From: Amycolatopsis dendrobii
Lineage (GTDB): Bacteria; Actinomycetota; Actinomycetes; Mycobacteriales; Pseudonocardiaceae
Direction of reading: 5' to 3'
Assembly (NCBI RefSeq): GCF_014145675.1
Contig: NZ_JACGZW010000003.1
Coordinates: 558,001 to 622,000 of the forward strand
Length of the DNA stretch: 64,000 nt
In this document: one piece after another, positions 23,551-31,952 of the stretch
How positions within the stretch are numbered: position 1 is the stretch's first letter
How the letters are laid out: each line of letters starts with the position of its first letter
Made by a program: the position numbers and the translations under genes
The notes under the pieces: model-generated
What the model was told of the DNA's origin: nothing
Databases searched by the model: none
What the model saw: the letters and a program-made list of their open reading frames with translations, nothing else

Positions 23551-24339
23551 ATGGACCTGCAGCTGACCGGCAAGACCGCGGCAGTGACCGGAGCGAGCCG
23601 GGGAATCGGCCTGGCCACGGTTTCCGCGCTGATCGGCGAGGGGATGCGCGTGGTGGCCGCGGCCCGGACGATCACGCCGGAACTGAAGCAAACCGGCGCG
23701 GTGCCGATCGCGGTGGACCTCTCCGCTCCCGACGGTCCCGGACGGGTGATCGACCAAGCCGTCGCGGAATTCGGCGGCTTGGACGTCCTGGTGAACAACG
23801 TCGGCGGCGGCGACAGTGCCAGCGGGCAAGCCGGCGGTTTCCTGTCTCTCGCGGATCAGCAGTGGACGGATTTGCTGGAGCTGAATTTCCTCGCCGCGGT
23901 GCGGGCTTCCCGTGCGGCACTGCCACATCTGATCGAACGGCGGGGCGCGATCGTCACGGTGTCCTCGAATGGTGCGCGGATGCCGCATTCGGGCCCGATC
24001 GCTTACACCACCGCGAAAGCCGCGTTGACCGCTTTCGGGAAGGCATTGGCGGAGGAGTTCGGGCCGCGGGGCGTTCGGGTCAATACTGTTTCGCCCGGAC
24101 CGGTTCGTACCGCGCTGTGGGAAGGCCCGGACAGTTACGGCGCCGAACTGGCTTCGTCGATGGGGTTGTCGCACGAGGATTTGCTGGCTGCACTGCCCGC
24201 CGGTGCGGGGATGCTGACCGGACGGCTGATCGAACCGGATGAGGTGGCTACGTTGATCGCATATCTGGCGTCACCGCTGGCGGCGAGCATCACCGGGACG
24301 GACCACCTTGTGGACGCGGGTTCGGTGAAGACCGTGTGA
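23551..24339 (+). CDS. Short-chain dehydrogenase/reductase (TetR-linked)
   Basis: A 262-aa Rossmann oxidoreductase. The cofactor loop is TGASRGIG (residues about 13-20), with VLVNNVGGG, then VTVSSNG and the catalytic YTTAK (Tyr and Lys). VNTVSPGPVRTALWEGP and the C-terminal ITGTDHLVDAGSVKTV are typical of classical SDRs. ARTIT after the second strand suggests NADP preference over NAD, but weakly. The substrate is unknown. The TetR neighbour suggests induction by a xenobiotic or secondary metabolite. Confidence 0.9.
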   Translation: MDLQLTGKTAAVTGASRGIGLATVSALIGEGMRVVAAARTITPELKQTGAVPIAVDLSAPDGPGRVIDQAVAEFGGLDVLVNNVGGGDSASGQAGGFLSLADQQWTDLLELNFLAAVRASRAALPHLIERRGAIVTVSSNGARMPHSGPIAYTTAKAALTAFGKALAEEFGPRGVRVNTVSPGPVRTALWEGPDSYGAELASSMGLSHEDLLAALPAGAGMLTGRLIEPDEVATLIAYLASPLAASITGTDHLVDAGSVKTV

Positions 24340-24547
24340 CGGCTGCCGGGGAGCGTTGGCCGGGCGGGACAGCGGCTCGCGATCTGTCGCCGCCACCACG
24401 ACACGGGCCCGGCTACGCACGCGGGAAGGCAGCGGCTCTTGGCCAACTGCTCGGTGCCTCGCGAGGGCGCTGGGTTCCCTCGCCGAGCGGTTCCCGGTCG
24501 GCTGCCACCGGTACGAGCGCGCGGGGCGCTGCCGGGCAGCGGCTTAA

Positions 24548-24568
24548 GTCGAGCGCCGCTCGCTCGAC
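24548..24568 (+). terminator. Stem-loop downstream of the SDR gene
   Basis: A perfect 8-bp stem with a 5-nt loop about 210 nt after the SDR stop. The distance is long and no T-run follows, so the assignment is weak. Confidence 0.35.
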
Positions 24569-24632
24569 CGCCACCACGGACGTGGCCCCCGAAGCGGTAT
24601 CGGGCTGCGTCCGAGACCGCGCGAAATCCGCT

Positions 24633-24696
24633 CAGCTCCCGCAACGACGTCCCCGGCCCAGCACCCGCGCGCCGAGATCCCCGACCCGGCCGCGCG
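24633..24696 (-). pseudogene. Degenerate duplicate of the NUDIX-NYN gene 3' end
   Basis: These 64 bases match 24779-24843 with about five substitutions and a one-base deletion. Read on the minus strand they encode RGRVGDLGARVLG, as in RGRVGDLGASVLG of the intact gene, then shift frame and reach a stop. The copies are 146 bp apart in the same orientation. This looks like a partial tandem duplication whose outer copy is decaying. Confidence 0.7.
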
Positions 24697-24769
24697 ACCC
24701 ACGACCAGTCACCATGACGGAGGTGCCCCTAGCCCTGCCGAAGAGCAGCCGCGACCACGCGACCACCCC

Positions 24770-25630
24770 TCACCCGCCCAGCTCCCGCAACAACGTCCCC
24801 GGCCCGAGCACCGACGCGCCGAGATCCCCGACCCGGCCGCGCAGTTCGCGGTCGGCCGTCACCACCACGACGTGGTCGTGCGGGCGTCGACGGGCGGCGG
24901 CGGTCACCTCGACGATCTTCGAATCGCCGTCGGTCTCCGCCGCGACGACCTCGACGCCCGGGATCGATTCCACTCCCCTGGCTTTGCCCTCGACGACCAG
25001 CACCACCCGGGGCCACCAGGACCACGCCGCGCCCGCGCCGATGCCGGTCACGGCGTCGCGCAGGCCTTGTTCGGCTGGGGTGGTCAGCTGGTCGCGCAGG
25101 CGTTCCGCGGCGCCGTGGCGGTCGCGCCACCAGCCGTCGGGGCGGGAGCCCATCACGTTCGCCGCGTCGACCACCAGCACCAGTTCGCGGCCCAGTTGCT
25201 CGCGCAAGACCGGCCAGGCGGCGGCGAAATCGCGGTGGAGGTCCAGTGCGGCCACCTCGTCCGGCGGGACCCAGCGCATCTCGGCGCTTTCCTCGTTCGC
25301 GACCTGGGCCTGCAGCGCGCTGTCGGCCAGGCCGAGGACCGTCGTGTACTGCCATTCGCCGTGGTCCAGCACCGAAGCGGACATCGCGCGGAAGGCGGAC
25401 GCGGGGATGGCTGCTTCTTCCCACGCCTCCCGGGCAGCGGCCTCGTGCACGGTCTCGCCGACCTCGAGCGCGCCGCCGGGCAAGGCCCACGTGCCGCCGT
25501 TGTGCACCCACGACGCGCGCTGCTGCAACAGCACGCCGCGGCGGGGATCGCACAACAACAAGCCGGCCGCGCCGAACGCGCCCCAGTGCTGCCTGCCGCA
25601 CGAGCACCGCACGAAGCGGTTGGCGGTCAT
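24770..25630 (-). CDS. NUDIX hydrolase fused to a NYN (PIN-like) nuclease domain
   Basis: A 286-aa two-domain protein. Residues about 15-140 are NUDIX, with the box GGALEVGETVHEAAAREAWEEAAI (GX5EX7REUXEEXGU with Ala replacing the last Gly). It starts with CSCGRQHWG, a short Cys-containing segment. Residues about 155-286 are a PIN-like NYN domain: LVLVVDAANVMGSRPDGWWRDR, VVLVVEGKARGV, GDSKIVE and VVVTADRELRGRV carry the acidic metal-binding positions. NUDIX would cleave a nucleoside diphosphate derivative and NYN an RNA. The start at 25630 (MTANRF) was chosen over 25684. No operon partner is obvious. Confidence 0.85.
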   Translation of the reverse strand: MTANRFVRCSCGRQHWGAFGAAGLLLCDPRRGVLLQQRASWVHNGGTWALPGGALEVGETVHEAAAREAWEEAAIPASAFRAMSASVLDHGEWQYTTVLGLADSALQAQVANEESAEMRWVPPDEVAALDLHRDFAAAWPVLREQLGRELVLVVDAANVMGSRPDGWWRDRHGAAERLRDQLTTPAEQGLRDAVTGIGAGAAWSWWPRVVLVVEGKARGVESIPGVEVVAAETDGDSKIVEVTAAARRRPHDHVVVVTADRELRGRVGDLGASVLGPGTLLRELGG

Positions 25631-25700
25631 CGGCGTCACCCGGCCCAGCCTTCCACAGAACCTCGTGCGTGTTAATCCCGGCAAGAACCGTGATCAGCAC

Positions 25701-26642
25701 TCACAACGTGTCCATCGCCAGCGCCGCCGCCCCGACGATCGCCGTGTCGTCCCCGAGATGCGCCGTCCGGATCCGGGCCAGCGGACGGTGCCGCGCACCG
25801 GTGATCGCGCCGGCGTAGTGCTCGCGGGCCTCGTCCAGGAACAGCGGCGCGGACTCCGACACTCCGCCGCCGATCACGATGATCTCCGGGTCGAAGACGT
25901 CCGCCACCAAGGCCAGGCCCTCGCCGAGCCATTTCGCCAGTTCCGCCATGGCGCGCAAGGCGATCGGGTCGCCGTCGCGGGCCGCGCGGGCCACTCGGCG
26001 GCCGGTGACCGAACCGGGGTCGCCGGCGATTTCGCGGGACAGCACGGTGGAACGGCCGGGGTACCGGGCGAGCAGCTCGACGGCGGTCGCGGCCAGCGCG
26101 GTGCCGCTGCAGTAGCGCTCCCAGCAGCCGTACTTGCCGCACGGGCAGGCGCGGCCGTCGCGCACCACCGTGAGGTGGCCGAGTTCCGGCGCGACCCCGT
26201 GGGCTCCACGGTAAATCTCGCCGTCCAGCAGCAAACCCGCGCCGATCCCGGTGCCCAGCGCGACCAGCGCGGCCACCCCCGCACCCCGCGCGGCGCCGAA
26301 GCGGTGTTCGGCGACGACCGCCGAGTTGACGTCGTGCTCCAGCGTCACCGAGAGGCCGACGCGTTTCGCGATCCGGTCCGCCACCGGGGCGTTGCGCCAG
26401 GCGAGATGCGGCGCGAACATCACCGAACGCCGGTCTCGGGTCACGAAACCGGCCACGGCAAGGCCGACCGCGGCGACGTCGTGCCGGTTGCGCAGGTTTT
26501 CGACGACCCCGGCGATGGCGTCTTCGAGCGCGTTCTCCTCGCTCGGCGTCCCGACGCGCGCCGTGTCGAGCAGCGAACCGCGCTCGTCCACGACGCCGGC
26601 GCGCACGCTGGTGCCGCCGACGTCCACCCCTACGGTCAGCAA
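25701..26642 (-). CDS. glk: ROK-family glucokinase
   Basis: Phosphorylates glucose with ATP. The 313-aa ROK protein has the phosphate loop VGVDVGGTSVRAGVVDE, catalytic Asp in LEHDVNSAVVAE, and the zinc site ELGHLTVV...CPCGKYGCWERYCSG. IIVIGGGVSESAPLF is typical of bacterial glucokinases. The start codon is TTG, coupled to the stop of the upstream gene (TGA-TTG) and preceded by GGGAGAA. Streptomyces GlkA, its relative, also mediates glucose repression. It is the last gene of an operon that probably starts with the SRPBCC and ArsA genes. Confidence 0.92.
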   Translation of the reverse strand: MLTVGVDVGGTSVRAGVVDERGSLLDTARVGTPSEENALEDAIAGVVENLRNRHDVAAVGLAVAGFVTRDRRSVMFAPHLAWRNAPVADRIAKRVGLSVTLEHDVNSAVVAEHRFGAARGAGVAALVALGTGIGAGLLLDGEIYRGAHGVAPELGHLTVVRDGRACPCGKYGCWERYCSGTALAATAVELLARYPGRSTVLSREIAGDPGSVTGRRVARAARDGDPIALRAMAELAKWLGEGLALVADVFDPEIIVIGGGVSESAPLFLDEAREHYAGAITGARHRPLARIRTAHLGDDTAIVGAAALAMDTL

Positions 26643-27107
26643 TCAGTTCTCCCGCTCCGGCTGCCAGTCCGCGCGCTTGCGGACGACGATGTGCTGGACC
26701 CGCGACGACGGCTCCGCCGAGGACGCGGTCGCGGACGCGTGCGCGGCGGGCCGGAAGCCGGGCATGTGCACGCCTTCCTCCGGCTCCCACCGGTCCGCGA
26801 GCACCGCCCGCAGCAGCGCGACGAGCTGAGCGGCCTGTTCGAGGACCCTCGCCACGAACTCCGGCCGCTCGCCGCGCACGACGGCGACGATCGCACACAG
26901 CGGGCACCAGCCGCATCCGGAAGTGCTGTCCTCCACACCCGGGTCGCCCGATCCGCCCGGTTCCTCCGGAGCGCCGCCGTGCCCGGCGGCCATGACGCCT
27001 TCCAGCCACGGCGCGGCGCGTTCGATCACCATCTCGACCAGCAGCCGGATCTCCTCGGCCAGCTTCAGGCCGTCCGAAAAAGACCCCGCCTCGTGTTCTT
27101 CGCTCAT
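26643..27107 (-). CDS. Uncharacterised protein upstream of glucokinase (DUF5304-like)
   Basis: A 154-aa soluble protein of unknown role. The N-terminal half is helical (LKLAEEIRLLVEMVIERAAPWLEGVM). A central C-x2-C-x2-C cluster in GCGWCPLCAIVAVVRGERPE could bind a metal. A second helix follows, then a disordered Ala/Ser-rich segment and a basic end (VRKRADWQPEREN). It overlaps arsA by 4 bp and abuts glk. A gene in the same place before glkA in Streptomyces (SCO2127) has been linked to glucose effects; orthology is possible but untested. Confidence 0.75.
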   Translation of the reverse strand: MSEEHEAGSFSDGLKLAEEIRLLVEMVIERAAPWLEGVMAAGHGGAPEEPGGSGDPGVEDSTSGCGWCPLCAIVAVVRGERPEFVARVLEQAAQLVALLRAVLADRWEPEEGVHMPGFRPAAHASATASSAEPSSRVQHIVVRKRADWQPEREN

Positions 27108-28261
27108 CCGGATCCCCGGTTCCCGGCCAGGCTGACCACCAGGCCGTCGGCGTCGGATTCCGCGCCGGTGATCCGGCACGGGCGCAGCGTCTCGGGCAGT
27201 GCGACCAGGCGGCGGAACCCGTCCACGGTGATCGCCAGGTCGTCGTCCACGCGGGCGAGGTCGACTGCCGAATCCCGGTTCAGCGGGAGCGCGACCCGCA
27301 GCCGGAAACCGGCCCCGTCGGCGGCCACCGACAACAGCGGCGTGACCGGTTTTCCGTTGCCGGCCAACGGATCCCGGCTGCCGTACAGTTCGCGGGCCAG
27401 TTCGGCGAGAGCCTCGGCGCCCACGGGTTCGCTCGCCCGGTGCTCGACGCGGGCCAGCTCGCCCGGGCCGAATCCGGCCTCGGCCAGTTCCGCCAGCACC
27501 GCGTCCTGCTGGTCGCGGCGGGTGCGCAGCCACTTCGCCGCCGAACCGCGCCAGAATCCGGGCGCGGGCATGAGCCGGTTGGCGATCAGGCCGTCGACCG
27601 CGATGCCGCGCAGCGCCAGCGACGTCAGCGTGCGCCGCGCCTCGGCGACCACCACTCGTTCCGGTGTCAGCACCAGCCGCACCGTCGTCACGCGCGGATC
27701 GGTGAGCAATTCGCGCAGCGCGTCGAGATGCGCGCCGAGCTGCCGCACCGAAGCCGCGACGCGCCGGTTGCCGAATACCCGGCCCAAGTAGCCCGAAACG
27801 GCTTCCGGCAGGGAAAGCAAGCGCAGCGTTTCAGCGGTCGGACCGCAGTCGACCACCACGGTGTCCCACGGCCCCTGCGAAGCCAGTCGCCGCACCTCGC
27901 TCAGCGCGAGCAGTTCGTCGACGCCGGGCAGCACGGTCAGCTCTTCCGCGTCCAGGACGTCCAGACCGGCTCCGGCCAGCACTTTCCGCAGTTCGCCGCG
28001 CAGCTCGTGCCAGGTGCGGTCGGCCAGCGCCCGCGAGTCGACCTGCGCCGCCCAGAGACCGGCCGGCGCGCCGTCGCGGCGGATGTCCACTTCGGAGGGT
28101 TCGGCGCCGAGCGAAGTGCCGAACGCGTCGCCGAGCGAATGCGCCGGGTCGGTGGACACGACGAGCGTCTTCCTGCCGCGGCCGGCCAGCGCGGCAGCGG
28201 TAGCCGCGGCGAGCGTCGTCTTCCCGACACCCCCCTTGCCGGTGAACAGCAGGATGCGCAT
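27104..28261 (-). CDS. ArsA/Get3-like ATPase
   Basis: A 385-aa soluble P-loop ATPase. It has the deviant Walker A GKGGVGKTT, then VVSTDPAHSLGDAFGTSLG, VVVDCGPTAETLRLLSLPE and a C-terminal segment of ArsA type. It has one ATPase domain and no evident arsenite-binding Cys triad, so arsenic transport is unlikely. Rv2184c is the M. tuberculosis counterpart by position. The preceding SRPBCC gene ends exactly where this one starts. The function in actinobacteria is not settled. Confidence 0.87.
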   Translation of the reverse strand: MRILLFTGKGGVGKTTLAAATAAALAGRGRKTLVVSTDPAHSLGDAFGTSLGAEPSEVDIRRDGAPAGLWAAQVDSRALADRTWHELRGELRKVLAGAGLDVLDAEELTVLPGVDELLALSEVRRLASQGPWDTVVVDCGPTAETLRLLSLPEAVSGYLGRVFGNRRVAASVRQLGAHLDALRELLTDPRVTTVRLVLTPERVVVAEARRTLTSLALRGIAVDGLIANRLMPAPGFWRGSAAKWLRTRRDQQDAVLAELAEAGFGPGELARVEHRASEPVGAEALAELARELYGSRDPLAGNGKPVTPLLSVAADGAGFRLRVALPLNRDSAVDLARVDDDLAITVDGFRRLVALPETLRPCRITGAESDADGLVVSLAGNRGSG

Positions 28262-28699
28262 CTAGCCCTCTGCCCTGCGCTTGAGCTCCTTGAGCGCGGT
28301 GTCCATGACCATCTTCTCCGCCTTGCGCCGGAGCAGCCCGATCATCGGCAGCGCGAGCTCGACCGACAGGGTGTAGGTGACGCGGGTGCGCCCGCCGCCG
28401 AGCGGTTCGAGCGCGTACCGGCCGTTCTGCGCCTTCTGCATCTGGCCCTTGACCAGGTGCCAGCTGACGCCGAGACCGGAATCGTCCCAGTCGTATTCGA
28501 GCGTGTACACGTCCTTGATCGGCCCGGCGTCGAGGGTGAGCTTCACCTGTTTCGCCCTGCCCTCGTCGTCGGTCGCGAGCACCTCGGTCTCGCGGACCGC
28601 CTTGGCCCACTCCGGGTACGCGGGGAAATCGGAGATCACCGACATGACCCGCGCGGGCTCGGCGTCGACCTCGATGGACTGCGTGGACTGCTCGGCCAT
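28262..28699 (-). CDS. SRPBCC (START-like) protein, Rv2185c-type
   Basis: A 145-aa single-domain SRPBCC protein (MAEQSTQSIEVDAEPARVMSVISDFPAYPEWAKAVRETEVL), with the helix-grip fold used to bind hydrophobic ligands and a C-terminal helix KMVMDTALKELKRRAEG. The resemblance to mycobacterial Rv2185c and its position directly before the ArsA gene suggest a conserved lipid or small-ligand binding role. Only the fold can be named confidently. Confidence 0.88.
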   Translation of the reverse strand: MAEQSTQSIEVDAEPARVMSVISDFPAYPEWAKAVRETEVLATDDEGRAKQVKLTLDAGPIKDVYTLEYDWDDSGLGVSWHLVKGQMQKAQNGRYALEPLGGGRTRVTYTLSVELALPMIGLLRRKAEKMVMDTALKELKRRAEG

Positions 28700-28726
28700 G
28701 GGACGAAGCGTAGCCGGACAGCACAG

Positions 28727-29521
28727 TCACCAGCGCAGCACGTAGGGCTGCCCGGTCTCCTTGAAGTGACCCACGTTACGGCACTCGGTGTGCCCGACCC
28801 GGCGTCGCGCGGCCAGCGGCTGGTGCACGTGCCCGAAGACGGACCAGCGCGGACGCTGCCGCCGGATCAGGTCCAGCAGCGCCCGCGAACCGAGTTCGGC
28901 GCGGCGGGCGACCACGTCGTAGGTCAGTTCGGGCACCGCGGGCGGGATGTGCGTGCAGAGCACGTCGACCTCGTCCAGCAGCGAAACCGCCGCGTCGAAC
29001 TCCTCGCGGGCCCGCAGGTACGGCCGCCACGCCGCACCCTTGCGCGGACGCGGGAGCACGCCGTCCGGCAGCACCGCACCGCCGGCGAAACCGAACCGCA
29101 GGCCGCCGATGCTGACGACCTCTCCGTCGGCCAGATGCACGCCCTCGCCGGCGAACTCCGGCCACGCCGACGGCGCGTCGACATTGCCGGGGATCGCGTA
29201 CGTCGGCGCGGTCATCGAAGCGAACAACGTGGAGTACTGCTCCCTGACCGCCTCGTCGACCGCGGCGGCCGGGTCGTCCAGGGTGGCCCACAGCGTGCGC
29301 GAGTAGGCGACCGTCTCGTCCCTGGTGCCTTCGCGGCGCAGGCGGGCGAATTCGCCGACCTTCTCCGCGCCGAACAGCACGCCCATGATGCCTTTGTCGT
29401 GGTCGTGGTAGTCGACGAAGTCGAGCAGGTCGCCGAGCACGACCAGCGCGTCCGCCCCGTCCCCCGCCCGCTTCAGCGCGTCGGCGTTGCCGTGCACGTC
29501 CGAAACGACGTGAACCCGCAC
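28727..29521 (-). CDS. Calcineurin-like metallophosphoesterase
   Basis: A 264-aa metallophosphoesterase with the dinuclear metal motifs in order: VVSDVHGNADAL (Asp, His), VVLGDLLDFVDYHDHD (GD), IPGNVDAP (GNXD rather than GNHD), VLCTHIPPA (H) and VFGHVHQPLAARR (GHXH). The substrate could be a nucleotide, phospholipid or phosphoprotein. It lies between two SRPBCC genes on the same strand. Confidence 0.88.
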   Translation of the reverse strand: MRVHVVSDVHGNADALKRAGDGADALVVLGDLLDFVDYHDHDKGIMGVLFGAEKVGEFARLRREGTRDETVAYSRTLWATLDDPAAAVDEAVREQYSTLFASMTAPTYAIPGNVDAPSAWPEFAGEGVHLADGEVVSIGGLRFGFAGGAVLPDGVLPRPRKGAAWRPYLRAREEFDAAVSLLDEVDVLCTHIPPAVPELTYDVVARRAELGSRALLDLIRRQRPRWSVFGHVHQPLAARRRVGHTECRNVGHFKETGQPYVLRW

Positions 29522-29530
29522 AAGAGCCTC

Positions 29531-29941
29531 CTACTCGACGGGCCGGGGCGGAATCCCCGGCTCGCGCCCGTCCTCGAGGATCTCCTTCAATCCCAGCGCC
29601 ACGTCCTTCGCCGCGCGCGCCCGCCGGTCGAATTCGCGGCGCAGTTCGCGCGGGCTCAGCTCGCGCGGCACGCCGCCGGGACCGGCAGGCGTGGCCCGGA
29701 GGAAGTAGTGCAGCACCGTGCCGTCGAGAACAGGTTCCAGCCAGACCTCCATGGTACCGATCAAGGCGCCCGTGACGGTCCAGCGCAGGCCCTTGTCCCC
29801 CCGGTCGGTGTAGACCTGCAACTCCAGGTCGGGCCAGTAGCGCCGCCACGAGCGCGGGTCGGCGAAGGCGGCCGCGACGGTCGACGGGGGCACGACGAGG
29901 AAGGTCTCGTCGACAAGATCGAGAGCTGGCGGTTCGTGCAC
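29531..29941 (-). CDS. SRPBCC-family protein (second copy)
   Basis: A 136-aa SRPBCC protein: ALDLVDETFLVVPPSTVAAAFADPRSWRRYWPDLELQVYTDRGDKGLRWTV, then LIGTMEVWLEPVLDGTVLHYFLRATP. A basic helix (ELRREFDRRARAAKDVALGLKEIL) and a Pro-rich end follow. It is only distantly similar to the copy at 28262-28699. Rv2185c neighbours in mycobacteria show the same doubling. It probably heads the minus-strand operon facing fadD15, with about 110 bp of shared promoter region. Confidence 0.85.
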   Translation of the reverse strand: MHEPPALDLVDETFLVVPPSTVAAAFADPRSWRRYWPDLELQVYTDRGDKGLRWTVTGALIGTMEVWLEPVLDGTVLHYFLRATPAGPGGVPRELSPRELRREFDRRARAAKDVALGLKEILEDGREPGIPPRPVE

Positions 29942-30053
29942 CCGGACACGATGTCACGACCTCGCCGCGCGCCCCGTGCCAGCATGGTCTTAAGGTCTAC
30001 GGCACGCTAAGTTGACTGGCGGGTAACCGCACGCGTCGAACACGGAGGTCCAC

Positions 30054-31850
30054 GTGCGCGAATACAGCGCCCCCGCCGGGAAGCCGGTGACCGACGACGA
30101 GAACCTGGCCGATGTCGTCTGGGCGAACGCGGAGCGGTTCTCCGACGTGGTCAGCTTCCGGCGGCAGGTCGAGGGCACCTGGCTCGACGTCACCGCGAAG
30201 GACTTCGCCGACCAGGTCGCGGCCGTGGCCAAGGGCCTGATCGCGGCGGGCGTCGGGCACGGCGACCGCGTCGCGCTGATGTCGAAGACCCGCTACGAGT
30301 GGACGCTGGTCGACTTCGCGATCTGGGCCGCGGGCGCGGTCACCGTTCCGATCTACGAAACGTCGTCGCCCGAACAGGTGTACTGGATCCTCTCCGATTC
30401 CGCGGCCAAGGCCGTCGTCGTGGAGACCGGCGCGCACCGGAAAGCGGTCGACGAGATCAGCGGGCGGCTCAGCACGCTCGAGCACACCTGGCAGATCGAG
30501 GGCGACGCCCCCGCGGTCGACGAGCTGACCGCGCTGGGCGCCGAGGTCTCCGACGAGGACCTGCACACCCGCCGCCGCGGCGTCACCGCGAACGAGACGG
30601 CCACCATCGTCTACACGTCGGGCACCACCGGCCGGCCCAAGGGCGTCGAGCTGACCCACCGGAACCTGCTCGCCGAGATCCGCGCGGACATCGAGGCCTT
30701 CCCGGAGCTGATGGAGCAGGGCAACTCGCTGCTGTGCTTCCTGCCGCTGGCGCACATCCTCGCCCGCGCGATCGCCATCACCGCGCTCACCGCCCGGGTC
30801 ACCCTCGGCCACACGCCGGACGTGAAGAACCTGGTCCCGGACCTCGGCACCTTCCGGCCGACGTTCGTCGTCGCCGTGCCGCGCGTGTTCGAGAAGGTCT
30901 ACAACACCGCGAAGCAGAAGGCACACGCCGACGGCAAGGGCAAGATCTTCGACGCCGCCGAGGCCACCGCGGTCGCGTACAGCGAGGCGCAAGAAAAGGG
31001 CGGTGCCTCGCTCGGCCTGCGCGCGAAGCACCTGGTGTTCGACAAGCTGGTGTACGGCAAGCTCCGCGCCGCTCTGGGCGGCCGCTGCATCGCCGCGGTG
31101 TCCGGCGGAGCGCCGCTGGGCGCGCGGCTGGCGCACTTCTTCCGCGGCATCGGCGTGCCGGTGTTCGAGGGCTACGGCCTCACCGAAACGTCCGCCGCGG
31201 CGAACGTGAACACCAGCGCGGCGTTCCGCGTCGGCACTGTCGGGCGTCCGGTCGCGGGCACCTCGGTGCGCATCGCGGAAGACGGCGAGGTCCTGCTCAA
31301 GGGCGACGTCGTGTTCGGCCGGTACTACAACAACCCGGAGGCGAGCGCGGAAGCCCTCACCGACGGCTGGTTCCACACCGGCGACCTCGGCGAGCTGGAC
31401 GCGGAAGGCTTCCTCAAGATCACCGGCCGCAAGAAGGAGATCATCGTGACGGCGGGCGGCAAGAACGTCGCCCCGTCCGGGCTCGAGGACACCATCAAGG
31501 CCGCGCCGCTGGTGAGCCAGGTGATGGTGGTCGGCGACCAGCGGCCGTTCATCGCCGCGCTGGTGACGATCGACGAGGAGTACTTCCCGGCCTGGAAGTC
31601 CCAGCACGGCAAGCCGGAAGCGGCGACGGTGTCGGAACTGGCCGAGGACGCGGACCTGCGCGCGGAGATCCAGGCGGCGGTCGACGAGGCCAACAAGCAG
31701 GTGTCGCACGCGGAGTCGATCAAGAAGTTCACCGTGCTGGCGAACGACTTCACCGAGGCGGGCGGCGAGATCACGCCGAGTCTGAAGCTGAAGCGGAACG
31801 TGGTGAACAAGAACTACGCGTCCGACATCGAGGCGCTGTACCGGAAGTGA
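30054..31850 (+). CDS. fadD15: Long-chain fatty-acid-CoA ligase (FadD15-like)
   Basis: Activates long-chain fatty acids to acyl-CoA via acyl-AMP. The 598-aa protein has the AMP-binding motif TIVYTSGTTGRPKGVELTHRNL near residue 180, FEGYGLTETSAAANVN, and the hinge/C-terminal motifs WFHTGDLGELDAEGFLKITGRKKEIIVTAGGKNVAPSGLED. Near the end comes ITPSLKLKRNVVNKNY with the catalytic Lys. The GTG start follows CGGAGGT. Rv2187 (fadD15) holds the same position beside the SRPBCC/ArsA genes. A bidirectional terminator follows. Confidence 0.95.
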   Translation: MREYSAPAGKPVTDDENLADVVWANAERFSDVVSFRRQVEGTWLDVTAKDFADQVAAVAKGLIAAGVGHGDRVALMSKTRYEWTLVDFAIWAAGAVTVPIYETSSPEQVYWILSDSAAKAVVVETGAHRKAVDEISGRLSTLEHTWQIEGDAPAVDELTALGAEVSDEDLHTRRRGVTANETATIVYTSGTTGRPKGVELTHRNLLAEIRADIEAFPELMEQGNSLLCFLPLAHILARAIAITALTARVTLGHTPDVKNLVPDLGTFRPTFVVAVPRVFEKVYNTAKQKAHADGKGKIFDAAEATAVAYSEAQEKGGASLGLRAKHLVFDKLVYGKLRAALGGRCIAAVSGGAPLGARLAHFFRGIGVPVFEGYGLTETSAAANVNTSAAFRVGTVGRPVAGTSVRIAEDGEVLLKGDVVFGRYYNNPEASAEALTDGWFHTGDLGELDAEGFLKITGRKKEIIVTAGGKNVAPSGLEDTIKAAPLVSQVMVVGDQRPFIAALVTIDEEYFPAWKSQHGKPEAATVSELAEDADLRAEIQAAVDEANKQVSHAESIKKFTVLANDFTEAGGEITPSLKLKRNVVNKNYASDIEALYRK

Positions 31851-31858
31851 CCCCGGCG

Positions 31859-31900
31859 AAAAGACGGGCCCGCACCTTTTGCCGGTGCGGGCCCGTTTTC
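31859..31900. terminator. Bidirectional terminator between fadD15 and the YbjQ gene
   Basis: ACGGGCCCGCACC (31864-31876) pairs perfectly with GGTGCGGGCCCGT (31884-31896). The stem is flanked by AAAAG on the left and TTTTC on the right, so it can terminate transcripts from both convergent genes. Confidence 0.9.
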
Positions 31901-31952
31901 GTCCGTCACGGCCGCCGGGCGGCTCGACGCACGGGCAAGCCGGGCACGGGGC

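Larger units (their letters stand above)
24340..24769. other. Gene-poor stretch between the SDR and NUDIX-NYN genes
   Basis: No convincing gene on either strand, although GC-rich ORFs span it. A perfect stem (GTCGAGCG, loop CCGCT, CGCTCGAC) at 24548-24568 may terminate the SDR transcript. The second half carries a decayed copy of the 3' end of the NUDIX-NYN gene (24633-24696). Confidence 0.6.

Noticed and set aside
24336..27791. 1151-codon plus-strand frame
   Set aside because: It is antisense to the NUDIX-NYN, glk and ArsA genes, is low in complexity, and has no plausible start or ribosome site.
27104..28261. Arsenite resistance ATPase
   Set aside because: There is a single ATPase domain, no clear arsenite-binding Cys set and no ars genes nearby. 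The context points to the Rv2184c group instead.
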